A stretch of DNA of 64,000 nt from Talinum fruticosum (Eukaryota; Streptophyta; Magnoliopsida; Caryophyllales; Talinaceae), in the NCBI GenBank assembly GCA_021018815.1, contig JAITYX010000049.1, positions 2,108,001-2,172,000 of the forward strand. Direction: 5' to 3'. Below, in pieces: positions 42,101 through 47,999 of this stretch; the stretch's first letter is position 1, and every line of letters begins with the position of its first letter. The translations under genes were made by a program, and so were the position numbers. Below the pieces are notes generated by a model, which saw only the letters and a program-made list of their open reading frames with translations, was not told where the DNA came from and ran no database searches.

Positions 42101-43400
42101 AGTCAATGGAAGGACCATAATATCTCACTAACTAATTGGCAACAATGCTTGATAAAGCATAATCAAACCATCAAGGCAAAGATTTAACTTCATCCACCTA
42201 GCTAAGAACTGTCAAAAATTCTTCTTCAACTTTCATGCTTCCTTTTTTTTTTTTTTTTGGTCCATTGACCAACTATTTTGAACTGATCCACTTTCAGAAA
42301 GAGTCTTCCACTTAGCTCATCCAGAACAACCTTTCTCCAAGTCTTTAGAAAAGACCTACATAACCTTTGAGCTCCCAAAACCCTACCGAATTAAGACCTG
42401 TTGAGGGCAATCTCAACCAAAAGTTAACTTGATGATTGCAGGCTCAGGTAAAGTTTTACAATATATTCTAATATTCCCCATCACGCAAAGCACCTTTGGA
42501 CTTAAAGTGTGGAGGCCACGTAGGTTGCCCCTTACACTCGCACAATAATTCAATACGAGATGCCAAAATTTGATCTTGAAACCACTCAGTTAAAAAGGCT
42601 TGATGTTATGTTCTAGAAGGAACCATCTCAATGAAAAGCTTAAGTGTCTAGTTAAAAGGCCCATAAAAGATTTCATAATAGACTTTAACAACAGTAAACC
42701 AACAGTTGGGATGTTGTCCTATCTAAATAACATGTGGGATGTAATTACTCCTTCGCCAACTCTCGCAGCCAAGTAAACATTGTTTCATGAACTGGGTACT
42801 ATTTCCACCCACTTTTCTCTGGTTATAGTTCCTGTGAAAAATGAGAACTACCGAGGAATTCGATGACAATCCAGTTTTAAGCTCAGTTTAATTGGAACAA
42901 GGAAGATTCTGAGCTAAGGTAAACACTGAGCAGAATGTACAGAGCGATTTTCGCAGGCAGAGAGTAACAAATTGCAGGGTTTTATTACTCATCAGTACTA
43001 AGCTAGCTGCCATCTGCATAACTCCATAGATCAAGAAAAACCGAAACAAACAACGGCGTAATTAATCCATACCTGGAGCACAGCGGGACTTGTTTATCAC
43101 TCCAATGAACCCAAACCAAAACCTAGCTAGGGTTTATCAGCTGCAGATTGAAAAATCTCGTGTCGGAGCAAATGCTCACCGCATTTCCATGAAGGCCCCA
43201 ATCATGCCGAAATCGAGCACATAAGGCAAAGCTGAAACCAGAAGCAGCTGAGAACGAAGAATGCAGCTCAGATCTGGTTCATGGCGAGTACTGGAGTGGA
43301 GAGGACAGAGAAAACGAGAGGGTAGCGCATTAGCAATGCTGCAAAGAGGGAAGGAGAAGAAATGGCCACTACACCGAAGAAAGGAGAGAGAGATGGGAGG
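1..43400 (-). CDS. SPK1: SPIKE1 (SPK1), DOCK-family Rho/ROP guanine nucleotide exchange factor; whole gene, 3' end cut by window
   Basis: SPK1 is the single plant DOCK-type GEF. It activates ROP GTPases and, in Arabidopsis, acts upstream of WAVE/SCAR-ARP2/3 to control actin, trichome and pavement-cell shape. Thirty coding exons were placed on the minus strand, all with GT-AG introns. Joined, they give about 1,793 codons to the window edge, against roughly 1,830 residues for the whole Arabidopsis protein, so about 50 C-terminal residues lie outside. The conserved N-terminal block [10 protein letters not shown] is in exon 2. DHR1 (C2-like, membrane/lipid binding) falls near residues 440-620 and DHR2 (GEF) from about residue 1,400 onward. 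Exon 23 carries a one-base frameshift; all other exons are open and in phase. The start was chosen because exon 1 ends in KLDPL, which joins in phase to LDENLEQ. The right end of the gene is approximate (no TATA box seen). Confidence 0.93.
103..1443 (-). other. SPK1 intron 29: short repeats, low-complexity DNA
   Basis: AT-rich intron. It holds an imperfect duplication of about 58 bp (near 540-597 and 609-666), an ACT microsatellite (663-684) and a GAA run (699-728). From 780 to 1,200, short motifs such as TGTTTGGTG recur in AT-rich DNA. No coding signal is credible. Confidence 0.6.
1444..2418 (-). CDS. SPK1: SPK1 coding exon 29 (DHR2 catalytic core)
   Basis: 975 nt, 325 codons, the largest exon. 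Contains the DHR2 core: [59 protein letters not shown] and [14 protein letters not shown]. In DOCK proteins this domain opens the nucleotide site of Rac/ROP GTPases. It is uninterrupted and very well conserved, which argues for function at least until recently. Acceptor TGGCAG|, donor CAA|GTGAGT. Confidence 0.96.
2755..2940 (-). CDS. SPK1: SPK1 coding exon 28 (start of DHR2 region)
   Basis: 186 nt, 62 codons. Encodes [39 protein letters not shown] and [17 protein letters not shown]. Helical repeats of this kind form lobe A of the DOCK DHR2 domain. Acceptor TAGCAG|, donor CAG|GTAACT. Confidence 0.95.
3031..3363 (-). CDS. SPK1: SPK1 coding exon 27
   Basis: 333 nt, 111 codons. Starts [20 protein letters not shown] and contains [14 protein letters not shown] and [17 protein letters not shown]. 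It leads into DHR2. Acceptor GTGCAG|, donor TTG|GTAGGA. Confidence 0.95.
3463..3810 (-). CDS. SPK1: SPK1 coding exon 26
   Basis: 348 nt, 116 codons. Starts [18 protein letters not shown] and contains [37 protein letters not shown] and GLQILVR. Acceptor TTTCAG|, donor AGG|GTATGA. Confidence 0.95.
3811..4257 (-). other. SPK1 intron 25
   Basis: 447-bp intron between exons 25 and 26. Ordinary AT-rich sequence; nothing else seen. Confidence 0.7.
4258..4428 (-). CDS. SPK1: SPK1 coding exon 25
   Basis: 171 nt, 57 codons. Encodes [35 protein letters not shown] and [14 protein letters not shown]. Acceptor ATGCAG|, donor CTG|GTAAGT. Confidence 0.95.
4605..4742 (-). CDS. SPK1: SPK1 coding exon 24
   Basis: 138 nt, 46 codons. 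Encodes [36 protein letters not shown] and ASRQE. Acceptor TTGTAG|, donor GAG|GTAAGG. Confidence 0.93.
4743..6018 (-). other. SPK1 intron 23
   Basis: 1.28 kb intron. A C-rich stretch near 4,960-5,480 breaks the usual AT-rich composition, but no family or ORF is recognised there. Confidence 0.6.
6019..6200 (-). CDS. SPK1: SPK1 coding exon 23, carrying a one-base frameshift
   Basis: 182 nt between acceptor CATGCAG| and donor GAG|GTTCTA. It encodes [15 protein letters not shown] in one frame, then [16 protein letters not shown] and [20 protein letters not shown] in the next. The switch falls at the T run 6,154-6,157 (plus strand), where one base is missing. Both flanking exons are phase 0, so 183 nt are expected. 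Read literally, a TAA follows four codons later, near residue 1,001. The donor is weak but phase-correct with exon 24 (HKRPADG). Confidence 0.88.
6201..7125 (-). other. SPK1 intron 22
   Basis: 925-bp intron. Plus-strand motifs such as TGAACTTATTTCTG recur loosely from 6,425 to 6,610, a degenerate short repeat. Otherwise unremarkable. Confidence 0.6.
7126..7236 (-). CDS. SPK1: SPK1 coding exon 22
   Basis: 111 nt, 37 codons. Encodes [20 protein letters not shown] and [13 protein letters not shown]. Acceptor TTGTAG|, donor CAG|GTAAGC. Confidence 0.95.
7372..7447 (-). CDS. SPK1: SPK1 coding exon 21
   Basis: 76 nt. Encodes (R)[19 protein letters not shown] to QKAK. Acceptor TTTGCAG|, donor AAG|GTAAGT. 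Confidence 0.94.
7448..8090 (-). other. SPK1 intron 20
   Basis: 643-bp AT-rich intron; nothing else seen. Confidence 0.65.
8091..8221 (-). CDS. SPK1: SPK1 coding exon 20
   Basis: 131 nt. Encodes [20 protein letters not shown] and [17 protein letters not shown] plus two bases of Arg. Acceptor CTGCAG|, donor ATAG|GTACAT. Confidence 0.94.
8780..9940. repeat. Dispersed repeat with CCCGA/TCGGG-rich ends, copy A (in SPK1 intron 19)
   Basis: The left end has many GGTCAGGTG, TTCGGGT and CGGGTT motifs. The right end (about 9,765-9,935) has TTTTCGGGTTTGG and related motifs. The interior is AT-rich and noncoding. The right end, read in reverse, resembles the left end of the copy at 14,820, and the left end resembles the right end of that copy. 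This is a mobile repeat family in two orientations. No transposase is seen, so the class is unknown; a non-autonomous DNA transposon is one option. Confidence 0.5.
10730..11525. repeat. Dispersed repeat with GAGCTTGG-type motifs, including a 133-bp tandem duplication
   Basis: The left part has GAGCCGGCTCAC and the right part has GCCAAGCTTGAATTCAAGCC and CTCAAGCTC motifs, a style common at ends of plant interspersed repeats. Inside, a unit beginning TTGGGGTTAGTAAGC at 10,809 recurs at 10,942 and runs to about 11,076. The element class is not identified. Confidence 0.45.
11783..11976 (-). CDS. SPK1: SPK1 coding exon 19
   Basis: 194 nt. Encodes (G)[31 protein letters not shown] and IEPRQVFEL. 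The frame is open upstream of the acceptor, but GCGTAG|GT at 11,976 gives the correct phase to exon 18. Donor TTG|GTATGA. Confidence 0.93.
11977..12991 (-). other. SPK1 intron 18, with a TA microsatellite
   Basis: 1.0 kb intron. A perfect (AT)n run of about 50 bp covers 12,566-12,615. Nothing else stands out. Confidence 0.7.
12566..12615. repeat. (AT)n microsatellite, about 25 units
   Basis: Uninterrupted alternating TA sequence. Runs of this kind are length-variable and can serve as markers. Confidence 0.95.
12992..13118 (-). CDS. SPK1: SPK1 coding exon 18
   Basis: 127 nt. Encodes [37 protein letters not shown] plus one base. It follows the largest intron (9.46 kb). Acceptor CTGTAG|, donor TCGG|GTAATT. 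Confidence 0.94.
13119..14819 (-). other. SPK1 intron 17, exon-proximal part
   Basis: The 3' end of the 9.46 kb intron. Around 13,440-13,680 short motifs such as ACCGCATTTTGAATC/CACATTTCGAATCC recur, perhaps a relic repeat. Otherwise nothing is recognised. Confidence 0.5.
15055..15533 (+). pseudogene. Gene-like 5' fragment: CT-rich leader and 89-codon ORF inside repeat copy B
   Basis: AAACCCTA (15,061) and a CT microsatellite (15,088-15,120) precede an ATG at 15,264. This opens an 89-codon ORF starting [18 protein letters not shown] and rich in Ser/Pro, ending TAG at 15,533. The leader looks like a plant promoter/5' UTR, unlike the surrounding intron. I do not recognise the protein. It may be a captured first exon of a host gene. 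No evidence of expression can be read from the sequence. Confidence 0.35.
15088..15120. repeat. (CT)n microsatellite
   Basis: Perfect CT run of about 16 units, typical of plant 5' leaders. Confidence 0.95.
16930..17102 (+). repeat. Possible tRNA-derived SINE
   Basis: A B-box-like GGGTTCAAACTT lies at about 16,970. The body ends in an A-rich tail (AAAATAAAGAAATAAATAAA, 17,081-17,100). A clear A box is not seen, so the 5' end may be lost. Chance resemblance is possible. Confidence 0.3.
17310..21290 (-). mobile_element. Decayed L1-type LINE in SPK1 intron 17 (ORF2: endonuclease, RT, zinc-knuckle)
   Basis: Minus strand, same orientation as SPK1. Near 21,280 the endonuclease begins ([18 protein letters not shown]). 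Its C-terminal part is at 20,640-20,790 ([14 protein letters not shown], then [11 protein letters not shown]). Reverse transcriptase motifs lie near 19,680-19,720 ([15 protein letters not shown]). A zf-RVT-like segment (TCDNLQRRG...YPMCK) is at about 17,760-17,860. An A-rich 3' end (CTTGTCAAAAAAAG on the minus strand) lies near 17,320-17,340. Many stops and frameshifts show it is dead. ORF1 is not recognised, so the copy is probably 5'-truncated. Confidence 0.85.
21291..22580 (-). other. SPK1 intron 17, part upstream of the LINE
   Basis: 1.3 kb of AT-rich sequence between exon 17 and the LINE. It could hold decayed LINE 5' sequence, but I see no ORF1 motifs. Confidence 0.4.
22581..22725 (-). 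CDS. SPK1: SPK1 coding exon 17
   Basis: 145 nt. Encodes (R)[33 protein letters not shown] and [10 protein letters not shown]. Acceptor CTCACAG|, donor AAG|GTAAAG. Confidence 0.94.
22726..25880 (-). other. SPK1 intron 16, with AAT/AAC low-complexity tract
   Basis: 3.2 kb intron. From about 24,490 to 24,840 it is almost pure A/T/C made of AAT, AAC and ACA repeats. At 23,961-23,992, TGTGACACCC and GGTGTCACA form a short inverted repeat. No coding signal. Confidence 0.6.
24490..24840. repeat. (AAT/AAC)n low-complexity tract
   Basis: About 350 bp dominated by AATAAT and AACAAT units on the plus strand. Long open frames on either strand here are a by-product of the repeat. Confidence 0.9.
25881..25918 (-). 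CDS. SPK1: SPK1 coding exon 16 (38-nt micro-exon)
   Basis: 38 nt encoding [12 protein letters not shown] plus two bases of Arg. It is flanked by introns of 1.8 kb and 3.2 kb and would be missed by ORF length alone. It is fixed by homology and by phase to exons 15 (GGETLQ) and 17 (VQQESVDD). Acceptor TTCCAG|, donor CCCG|GTATGC. Confidence 0.92.
25919..27720 (-). other. SPK1 intron 15
   Basis: 1.8 kb intron between exons 15 and 16. Open frames near 26,150-26,560 and 27,271-27,453 show no homology I recognise and are taken as chance. Confidence 0.6.
27721..27828 (-). CDS. SPK1: SPK1 coding exon 15
   Basis: 108 nt, 36 codons. Encodes [19 protein letters not shown] and [13 protein letters not shown], part of the helical middle region. 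Acceptor CTACAG|, donor CAG|GTTTTG. Confidence 0.95.
27829..28909 (-). other. SPK1 intron 14
   Basis: 1.1 kb AT-rich intron; nothing else seen. Confidence 0.65.
28910..29071 (-). CDS. SPK1: SPK1 coding exon 14
   Basis: 162 nt, 54 codons. Contains [25 protein letters not shown] and [17 protein letters not shown], all highly conserved. Acceptor ATTTAG|, donor GAG|GTGACT. Confidence 0.95.
29072..30766 (-). other. SPK1 intron 13
   Basis: 1.7 kb intron. The text ATGAAGATAGAAAGCATGGC appears near 29,184, after a similar AGATAGAAAGCATGGCC at 29,139, a small local duplication. Otherwise unremarkable. Confidence 0.6.
30767..30836 (-). CDS. SPK1: SPK1 coding exon 13
   Basis: 70 nt. Encodes (Q)[19 protein letters not shown] to EAGK. 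Acceptor ACTCAG|, donor AAG|GTATGT. Confidence 0.94.
31093..31136 (-). CDS. SPK1: SPK1 coding exon 12 (micro-exon)
   Basis: 44 nt only. Encodes [14 protein letters not shown] plus two bases of Gln. It joins exon 11 (EAPKP) and exon 13 (SRSEISLP) in phase. Acceptor TTGTAG|, donor CA|GTGAGT. Confidence 0.92.
31232..31423 (-). CDS. SPK1: SPK1 coding exon 11 (DHR1)
   Basis: 192 nt, 64 codons. Contains [18 protein letters not shown] and [20 protein letters not shown]...P followed by HHLLFTF is typical of DOCK DHR1 domains. Acceptor GACTAG|, donor CCA|GTAAGT. Confidence 0.95.
31498..31665 (-). CDS. SPK1: SPK1 coding exon 10 (DHR1)
   Basis: 168 nt, 56 codons. Contains [19 protein letters not shown] and [13 protein letters not shown], conserved DHR1 sequence. 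Acceptor TTGCAG|, donor GAG|GTAATG. Confidence 0.95.
32196..32483 (-). CDS. SPK1: SPK1 coding exon 9
   Basis: 288 nt, 96 codons. Begins [20 protein letters not shown], the entry to the DHR1/C2-like region, followed by a variable acidic/serine loop. Acceptor TTCTAG|, donor GAA|GTAAGT. Confidence 0.93.
32484..32878 (-). other. SPK1 intron 8
   Basis: 395-bp intron; nothing else seen. Confidence 0.7.
32879..33190 (-). CDS. SPK1: SPK1 coding exon 8
   Basis: 312 nt, 104 codons. Contains [20 protein letters not shown], a conserved block ahead of DHR1, then a Ser/Gly-rich variable stretch and [11 protein letters not shown]. Acceptor CTGCAG|, donor CAG|GTCCGC. Confidence 0.95.
33191..33947 (-). other. 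SPK1 intron 7, with a dispersed repeat fragment
   Basis: 757-bp intron. From about 33,290 to 33,430 a segment with AAACCAAGGGGTGTCACCC and ATGTACATAAGGGGCAAG matches segments near 38,920 and 39,960 in other introns. These look like copies of one dispersed element, perhaps a LINE 3' end. Confidence 0.5.
33948..34085 (-). CDS. SPK1: SPK1 coding exon 7
   Basis: 138 nt, 46 codons. Contains [18 protein letters not shown] and SSVYSRKEP, which match the family closely. Acceptor TTTGCAG|, donor CCA|GTATGC. Confidence 0.95.
34264..34361 (-). CDS. SPK1: SPK1 coding exon 6
   Basis: 98 nt. Encodes (E)[16 protein letters not shown]... to PTETED. Acceptor TTTGCAG|, donor GAT|GTATGT, phase 0 to exon 7. 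Confidence 0.93.
34362..36299 (-). other. SPK1 intron 5
   Basis: 1.9 kb AT-rich intron between exons 5 and 6. No coding or repeat signal recognised. Confidence 0.6.
36300..36355 (-). CDS. SPK1: SPK1 coding exon 5
   Basis: 56 nt. Encodes (S)[18 protein letters not shown] and one base of Glu. The motif is strongly conserved among plant SPK1 proteins. Acceptor TTCATAG|, donor GTGG|GTGAGT. Confidence 0.92.
36458..36567 (-). CDS. SPK1: SPK1 coding exon 4
   Basis: 110 nt, encoding [20 protein letters not shown] and on to ETHVQCG plus two bases. The donor GGAAG|GTTGGA is weak, but it is the site that leaves phase 2 and makes Ser with the first base of exon 5 (SGLKISVKV). A downstream GT at 36,420 would break the frame. 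Confidence 0.82.
36700..36827 (-). CDS. SPK1: SPK1 coding exon 3
   Basis: 128 nt. Encodes [10 protein letters not shown] at the start (Glu split with exon 2), then a low-conservation acidic/serine linker with STSGRPFGD. Acceptor GGACAG|, donor AAAG|GTCTTA. The reading frame is open upstream of the acceptor, but the phase and homology fix the splice site at 36,827. Confidence 0.9.
37169..37331 (-). CDS. SPK1: SPK1 coding exon 2
   Basis: 163 nt between acceptor TTTCAG| and donor ACAG|GTGAAG. It encodes 54 residues including [17 protein letters not shown] and [10 protein letters not shown], the conserved plant SPK1 N-terminal block. One leftover base pairs with AG of exon 3 to make Glu. Confidence 0.95.
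37421..37897. repeat. 245-bp tandem duplication in SPK1 intron 1
   Basis: A unit beginning ACAGCTATAGAAGCCC at 37,421 recurs as ACAGCTACAGAGGCCC at 37,666. Both copies contain CATCTCATGA, ACAAGATCCTAATT and AATCCTAGGGACTCACAGAA in order. The copies have diverged by scattered substitutions and small indels, so the event is not recent. Confidence 0.85.
38900..38990. repeat. Fragment of dispersed repeat (same family as 33,290 and 39,950)
   Basis: Contains GTATCAAAATAAACCAAGGG and CATGTACAAAAGGAGCAATG, matching the segments at 33,300-33,360 and 39,970-40,040. Confidence 0.45.
39345..39720 (+). mobile_element. 3' end of an RTE-type LINE (ORF2 C-terminus)
   Basis: Plus-strand frames read [28 protein letters not shown], then [15 protein letters not shown] and [17 protein letters not shown]. 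This matches the C-terminal tail of plant non-LTR reverse transcriptases of the RTE kind (RWFGHV...RGRP...DL). One stop and two internal duplications (DLDYL and GLSRSRIK repeated) break it. It is antisense to SPK1, in intron 1. Confidence 0.8.
39950..41655 (-). other. SPK1 intron 1, distal part with dispersed repeat
   Basis: 39,950-40,140 belongs to the dispersed family noted at 33,290 (CCCATGTACAAAAGGGG, ATGCCCTCACA, ACAAAATCTACAA). The rest, to exon 1, is AT-rich with no recognised ORF. Confidence 0.45.
41656..41739 (-). CDS. SPK1: SPK1 coding exon 1 (start codon)
   Basis: The ATG is at 41,739 on the minus strand. The exon encodes 28 residues beginning [13 protein letters not shown] and ending MKLDPL, then donor TTG|GTAAGG. 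The MEN start and the ...LDPL end match the amino end of plant SPK1 proteins as I recall them. It joins exon 2 (LDENLEQ) in phase 0. No in-frame ATG further upstream is better supported. Confidence 0.88.
41759..43072 (-). other. SPK1 5' leader intron (inferred)
   Basis: A noncoding stretch between the inferred UTR donor at 43,073 and the first coding exon. It is AT-rich with no convincing ORF or repeat. First leader introns often boost expression in plants, but nothing in the sequence proves that here. Confidence 0.4.
43073..43400 (-). other. SPK1: SPK1 5' UTR exon (inferred)
   Basis: Read on the minus strand, this stretch is pyrimidine-rich (CT runs around 43,290-43,400), as in many plant 5' leaders. 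It ends at a strong donor, CTCCAG|GTATGG, with the exon ending at 43,073. The next acceptor-like AG lies just upstream of the start codon, near 41,759, so a 1.3 kb leader intron is inferred. The transcription start is not visible; 43,400 is a rough limit. Confidence 0.5.
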
Positions 43401-44640
43401 TTAGACTGTAGTGTTGCTCGTCATTGAAAGCAGACAACGCAAAGCTGGGAATGGGAGTGACTTGGGAGGAGTCTCAAGTCTTAAGCCAAAGAAAACATCA
43501 TTGCTTCCTTTCTCTTCGGCTTTATGCCAGTACACTCTCTGTCCTCTTGGTCTGGATGAACACAGTAGTGTGAAGTTGTTGATTAGAAAATTAGAAGGCC
43601 TACCCTTGTTCGTTGTTCCTCATTATTAACGTTTTGCTTTAGGGGGGAATGTAATGGAGCAAACCAACTCCACCATATTGGAACATCCTCATTAGTGGGT
43701 GTAGATTTTGGCTCTTGTATGTAGCTTAGAGAACATGCAACCAGAGAATCAAGGTAGACAAAATCATTTAGATAAATTGTGTTTCAATTTTCTGTCAATC
43801 AACTATATTTTAAGTTTGTTACAATTAAAATTGAAATTAGATTTAATTTTTTAGTTCACTATTTTTTTTGTTAATATTCACACAAAAAAAAGGGCCAAAT
43901 TTCATTATTTTTCAATATAGCAAAGAGAATTAACACTATAAAGAGTAAAGCATTCAAAGCTCATAAATAGACTACAAGAGCAACAAAGAAAGGGGAATTT
44001 AGAGACATTGTAAGGAGAAAGAGGCATTGGAGGACTCATTGTGACCAACTTATATGCCAAAGATGTAAATTTGCACGAACTTGACACACGCTAGAATTAG
44101 AAAAACCCAATGTGGCATAAAGCTCAAGGGATTTAGGCCATATACAAATTGTGAATATGATTCTTAATCTCTCTGTTGAAAATGTGCTAAAGACATAATA
44201 ATTTATATAGTCTGTTTTCCCCTTATACTCCTTGACAAAATGAAATGTGTAAAGACCATAGTCTCCCAGTGCTCTAGTCATCTACTGATTTAGCCCAAAA
44301 AAATGTCCACTTTTGGGTATTGTTATTGATGAAATAAGCTTCCAACTTTGAGTATTGGCCTAAGTAGAACACCTTGTCAATTAATTTATTTTTATTGATT
44401 GTTTTCAATTGCATACGTATTAAGGATTTATTATTTGATAGAGCGAGTGAGTCTCACAAAATTTTAGTCACGTCGAATGTATGAGAGTTAAATAATTTAT
44501 TTTGTTAAGAATTTACAAATATCTCTAACCATATGTAATTTTCAAAATATTTATATGTATACTTGAACGCATAAAGATACGCATATATCTAAACAACATA
44601 AATTTTCAACCTAAAAATATGTAGTTTAAACTAAGCCATT
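43401..44640. other. Intergenic region upstream of SPK1
   Basis: 1.2 kb between the inferred SPK1 leader and the first LTR. It should hold the SPK1 promoter. No TATA box is seen at a convincing distance. AT-rich, no gene recognised. Confidence 0.5.
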
Positions 44641-45150
44641 TGAAGACTCGGGTATAGCTCTCTATCTCTCCGTGATTTTGATTCCAAATCCTTCTAAGCT
44701 TTTAAGAAACTCATATCTAACTTTTCATCATGTTTTGACCCACTCGAAACCACTCATCAAATATAATATTTTTAAGCGTGTTTCGACCTACTCAAAACAA
44801 TGGCATGAATAAATAAATTCTCAAACACTTTTATTTTGAGCATCGACTTCATGTTTCAACCGAGAATGAATTACCGCGTTAATTCTAATTTCTAAGTCGG
44901 TTTATTTATTGAGAATTATTTACTTGATCAGGTTTATATATGTTGATATTTTATTCTATCCGACTTGATCCTTTTAAGGATTGACTCAAGATGGAATTTG
45001 AACATAATAAATATTAGACTCAAAAATTTCATTCTTTTAGAGTCGAAGATAATTAAGTGCTTAATTACTTTGATTTAATTATTATCTTTGCCTAACTCTA
45101 CACTAAAATATTTTTATACTTTGAGAACCACTTTGATTTGTTTTTGTAGG
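44641..45150 (+). mobile_element. Truncated LTR of Sirevirus-like copia family, plus orientation
   Basis: Starts TGAAGACTCGGG at 44,641 and tracks the LTR at 52,488-53,976 through shared blocks such as CTCAAACACTTTTATT, GAGAATTATTT and TACTTTGAGAACCA. At about 45,148 (TTTTTGTAGGTTA) it stops matching the LTR and passes directly into reverse transcriptase sequence, so two thirds of the LTR and everything up to RT are gone. Confidence 0.75.
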
Positions 45151-45835
45151 TTAATTATATTTTGATGATATTATATTTGGAGCTAATAATAAAACTCTAT
45201 GCCAAGAGTTTTACGAGTTAATGAGGCAGGAGTTCCAAATAAGCATGATGAGAGAACTCAATTTCTTCCTTGGACCGCAAATCAAGCAAGAGAAGGATGA
45301 ATTTATGTCCATCAATCAAAATACACCAAGGAATATATTACTGAAGAAATACAAGCTACAAGATGTGAAGCATCCAAGCAACACCTATGAGTAGCGGTTT
45401 AAAACTGGACTCAAATGGGAAAGGTAAAGTTGTATATCATAAACTCTACAGAGGTATGATTGGATCTCTACTTTATCTCACATCTAGTAGGTCCGATATC
45501 ATGTTTAGTGTTTGCCTTTATGCAAGATTTCAAGCTAATCCTAAGGTATCACATCTCATTGCGATGAAGAGAATTTTTAGATATCTTGCAGGGACTCGGA
45601 ATCTTGGTCTCCGGTATTTAAAGGGCTCATAACCGACCCTCACTGGATACTCAAATGCTAACTATGCTTGGATACAAGTTGGATAGAAAGAGCACATCAA
45701 GAGCATGCCAATTTCGGGTCAATCATTCATCTCCGACACTCAAAGAAGTAGAACTCAATTGCTCTATCAACTGCTGAGAGTTGAGTACATTGTAATCGAG
45801 TCAATCATTTACGAAAGGCTAGGCTCGATACCAAT
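45151..45835 (+). pseudogene. Ty1/copia pol fragment (reverse transcriptase and RNase H), plus orientation
   Basis: Begins with the RT catalytic motif YFDDIIFG, then ELNFFLGPQIKQ, LYRGMIGSLLYLTSSR and FRYLAGTRNLGLRY, the order seen in copia RT. RNase H follows in broken form to about 45,800. Stops after KHPSNTYE and a frameshift make it dead. It is cut at 45,836 by an oppositely oriented LTR. Confidence 0.88.
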
Positions 45836-47309
45836 TGAAGGTTTGCTCTTGGAGAATCTTAGTCACCCTAGAGGGGGTGAATAGGGTGAAGAGGAAATTT
45901 TACCAAAATGGAAAGGTTAAAGTTTAAACTGAATAATGAAGACAATTTGAGTCTAGATTGGACTCGGAAAAGTATGCACTCGCATTTACGTGAAAACCCT
46001 CCTGGGGTAGAAAACCACGGCCAGTGCTAATCCAAACACCAAGTCAAATCCACTATTTTGAATCCACAAAATACGAGTATATCGACTCAACCGTAATTGC
46101 TCCCTTAAACAATTCCTTACATAATTTTCCTAGACTCACAAGTTCCCTTATTTGATTTAGTACTTCCTAACTAAGGTAACCTTTACAGACTAGGGACAAC
46201 TGAGCTGAGTTAATCCTTAAAGCTCAGTCAAGGGACCTTACTTAGAGAGTAAGAAAGAGTATGTGACGGATTACAAGACTTTACAACTTAGAAAAGTGTT
46301 AAGTACAGATCGGGAGTTGCAAGAAGAAGATTGAATGAGTATCATACGGAGAGATATAATTTCAACAATGTGTTCAAGCAATGTTTAAGTTTTGTGAAGT
46401 GACTTCTATTTATAGATAACCAAGCGGATTAGCCGTTGTGATTATCTTTTCATTAGAAGTCCTTTGTGATCGTTGTATCGATTCTTACGAGTCGCTCGAA
46501 AAGATCCGTTGAGATGTGAACGTTGTGCAACGGCTCTTGACTCCTTAGGATGTCCCAATCCACTGGTGGTGTTTGAAAAGTAGGGTGGAAACCACCGTTG
46601 AGCTTAGCGTTGAAGATTTCCAATTTTGGAAGCGGACAATCCCGACACGAGTGTATGAGCCTTGTCAAAAGTAGAAAAGCCTTGTCTGCCGGTGATTGAC
46701 GACTTGAAGCCGATTACTTTTGTAATTCAAAAATAGGATAACCTTGTTTAGATAACTTACAAAAGTAAACAAATTTTAGTTCTCAAAGTATAAAATACTT
46801 TGGTCCAAGATTAGGCACGAGATAATAATTTAATTAAGATAATTAAGTGCATAATTATTCGAGACCTAGAAGAGTGGAATTTTCCGAGTCTAATATTCAT
46901 TATACTCAAATTCCATCCGAGTTGGTCTTAGAAAAGATCAAGTTATAAAAAGAATACCGGAGTATGAGTACTTGATTTAGACAAATATGTTTCAAACAAA
47001 CATGTTGACTTAGAAAGTTGAATTAACGTTGTAATTCACTTTATCTTAGAATATGAATTCGAACACACATTAAAGTGTTAGAGAGATTGCTTGAACATGC
47101 GATAAGTCCGAGTAGTGTCCGAGTGACTCGAAGCATCGGTATGAGTTGATGAACAAGAATGTGATTTCGAGTGCTGTCGGAATCAAATGAAAACATATGC
47201 AATAGTTTCTATAACACTCGGAATGACTTGTAATAAAAACCTAGGAGAGATGAGGTTTGTACCTAAGTCCTTGATAGTACTCGGAATGATATAAATTCGG
47301 AGTCCTTCA
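45836..47309 (-). mobile_element. LTR (3' LTR) of Sirevirus-like copia element, minus orientation
   Basis: 1,474 bp from TGAAGG to CCTTCA, with the terminal TGAAG/CTTCA inverted repeat. On the minus strand a purine tract AAAAAAGGGGGAGAT lies directly before its start (47,310-47,325), so this is the 3' LTR and the element's body extends to the right. Internal blocks match the LTRs at 52,488 and 54,847 (for example TCACCCTAGAGGGGGTGAAT). Confidence 0.85.
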
Positions 47310-47990
47310 ATCTCCCCCTTTTTTATGAAAGGCATTCTATACTTATATAGAAACTTTGTTAGTGGAATAATCAAGAGTTTTCATTCTTATTCATGTGGGC
47401 GAGAGAATGTATCGAGCTTAGAGTAAAATATTGCAGAGAAATAAATGAAGTGATTCGATTTAGAATGTTGAATGAAAAAATTCTGAGTAGTTATATAGAG
47501 CAAAAATAAATAGATGAGCTGATATATCGAGCAAAATACACTAAGAAATGTAAACTCGGAAAGAAGCAAAATATTCACGAATTCGAAACTTCATTTATAT
47601 ATTCATAAGCATAAAAATATATACATAGGAAAGGGTGAGAAAACTCCCCTAAACAAGACAACAAATTTTCTAAATATTCTCCCCCTTGCCGTACTTCACA
47701 CATATTACTAGTAATAATCATTGAGAACACAAGAATAGCATAATAAGAATATAGATACTCATTTATGAAATTCGTTGTAACATAAGGATCATAACACTTC
47801 AATCATTTAAAGACAAGGTTTGCAATCATGAAGAACTCTTTTTATGGAACTAAATCCTCCTTAAACAAAGTGGTGCAACCACCAATAATTTCTTTCAAAT
47901 GCTTTAAATCAGAAATTGAATCACTTCTATTGAATCACTTCTCATTAATCATTTTCAATGAATCTCTTTTGGTGAATCACTTCCCGGGTT
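47310..47990 (-). mobile_element. Internal 3' untranslated part with repeated polypurine tracts, minus orientation
   Basis: On the minus strand, three purine tracts recur toward the LTR: GGCAAGGGGGAGAATA (near 47,690), TTTAGGGGAGTTTTC (near 47,650) and AAAAAAGGGGGAGAT (47,311-47,325). The same three occur in the same order before the LTR at 52,488. Several PPT copies upstream of the 3' LTR are a known trait of Sireviruses. The right edge is unclear. Confidence 0.6.
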
Positions 47991-47999
47991 GGGGACTTG

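Noticed and set aside
43411..43629. 72-codon plus frame upstream of SPK1
   Set aside because: Antisense to the SPK1 promoter region, no start context, no motifs.
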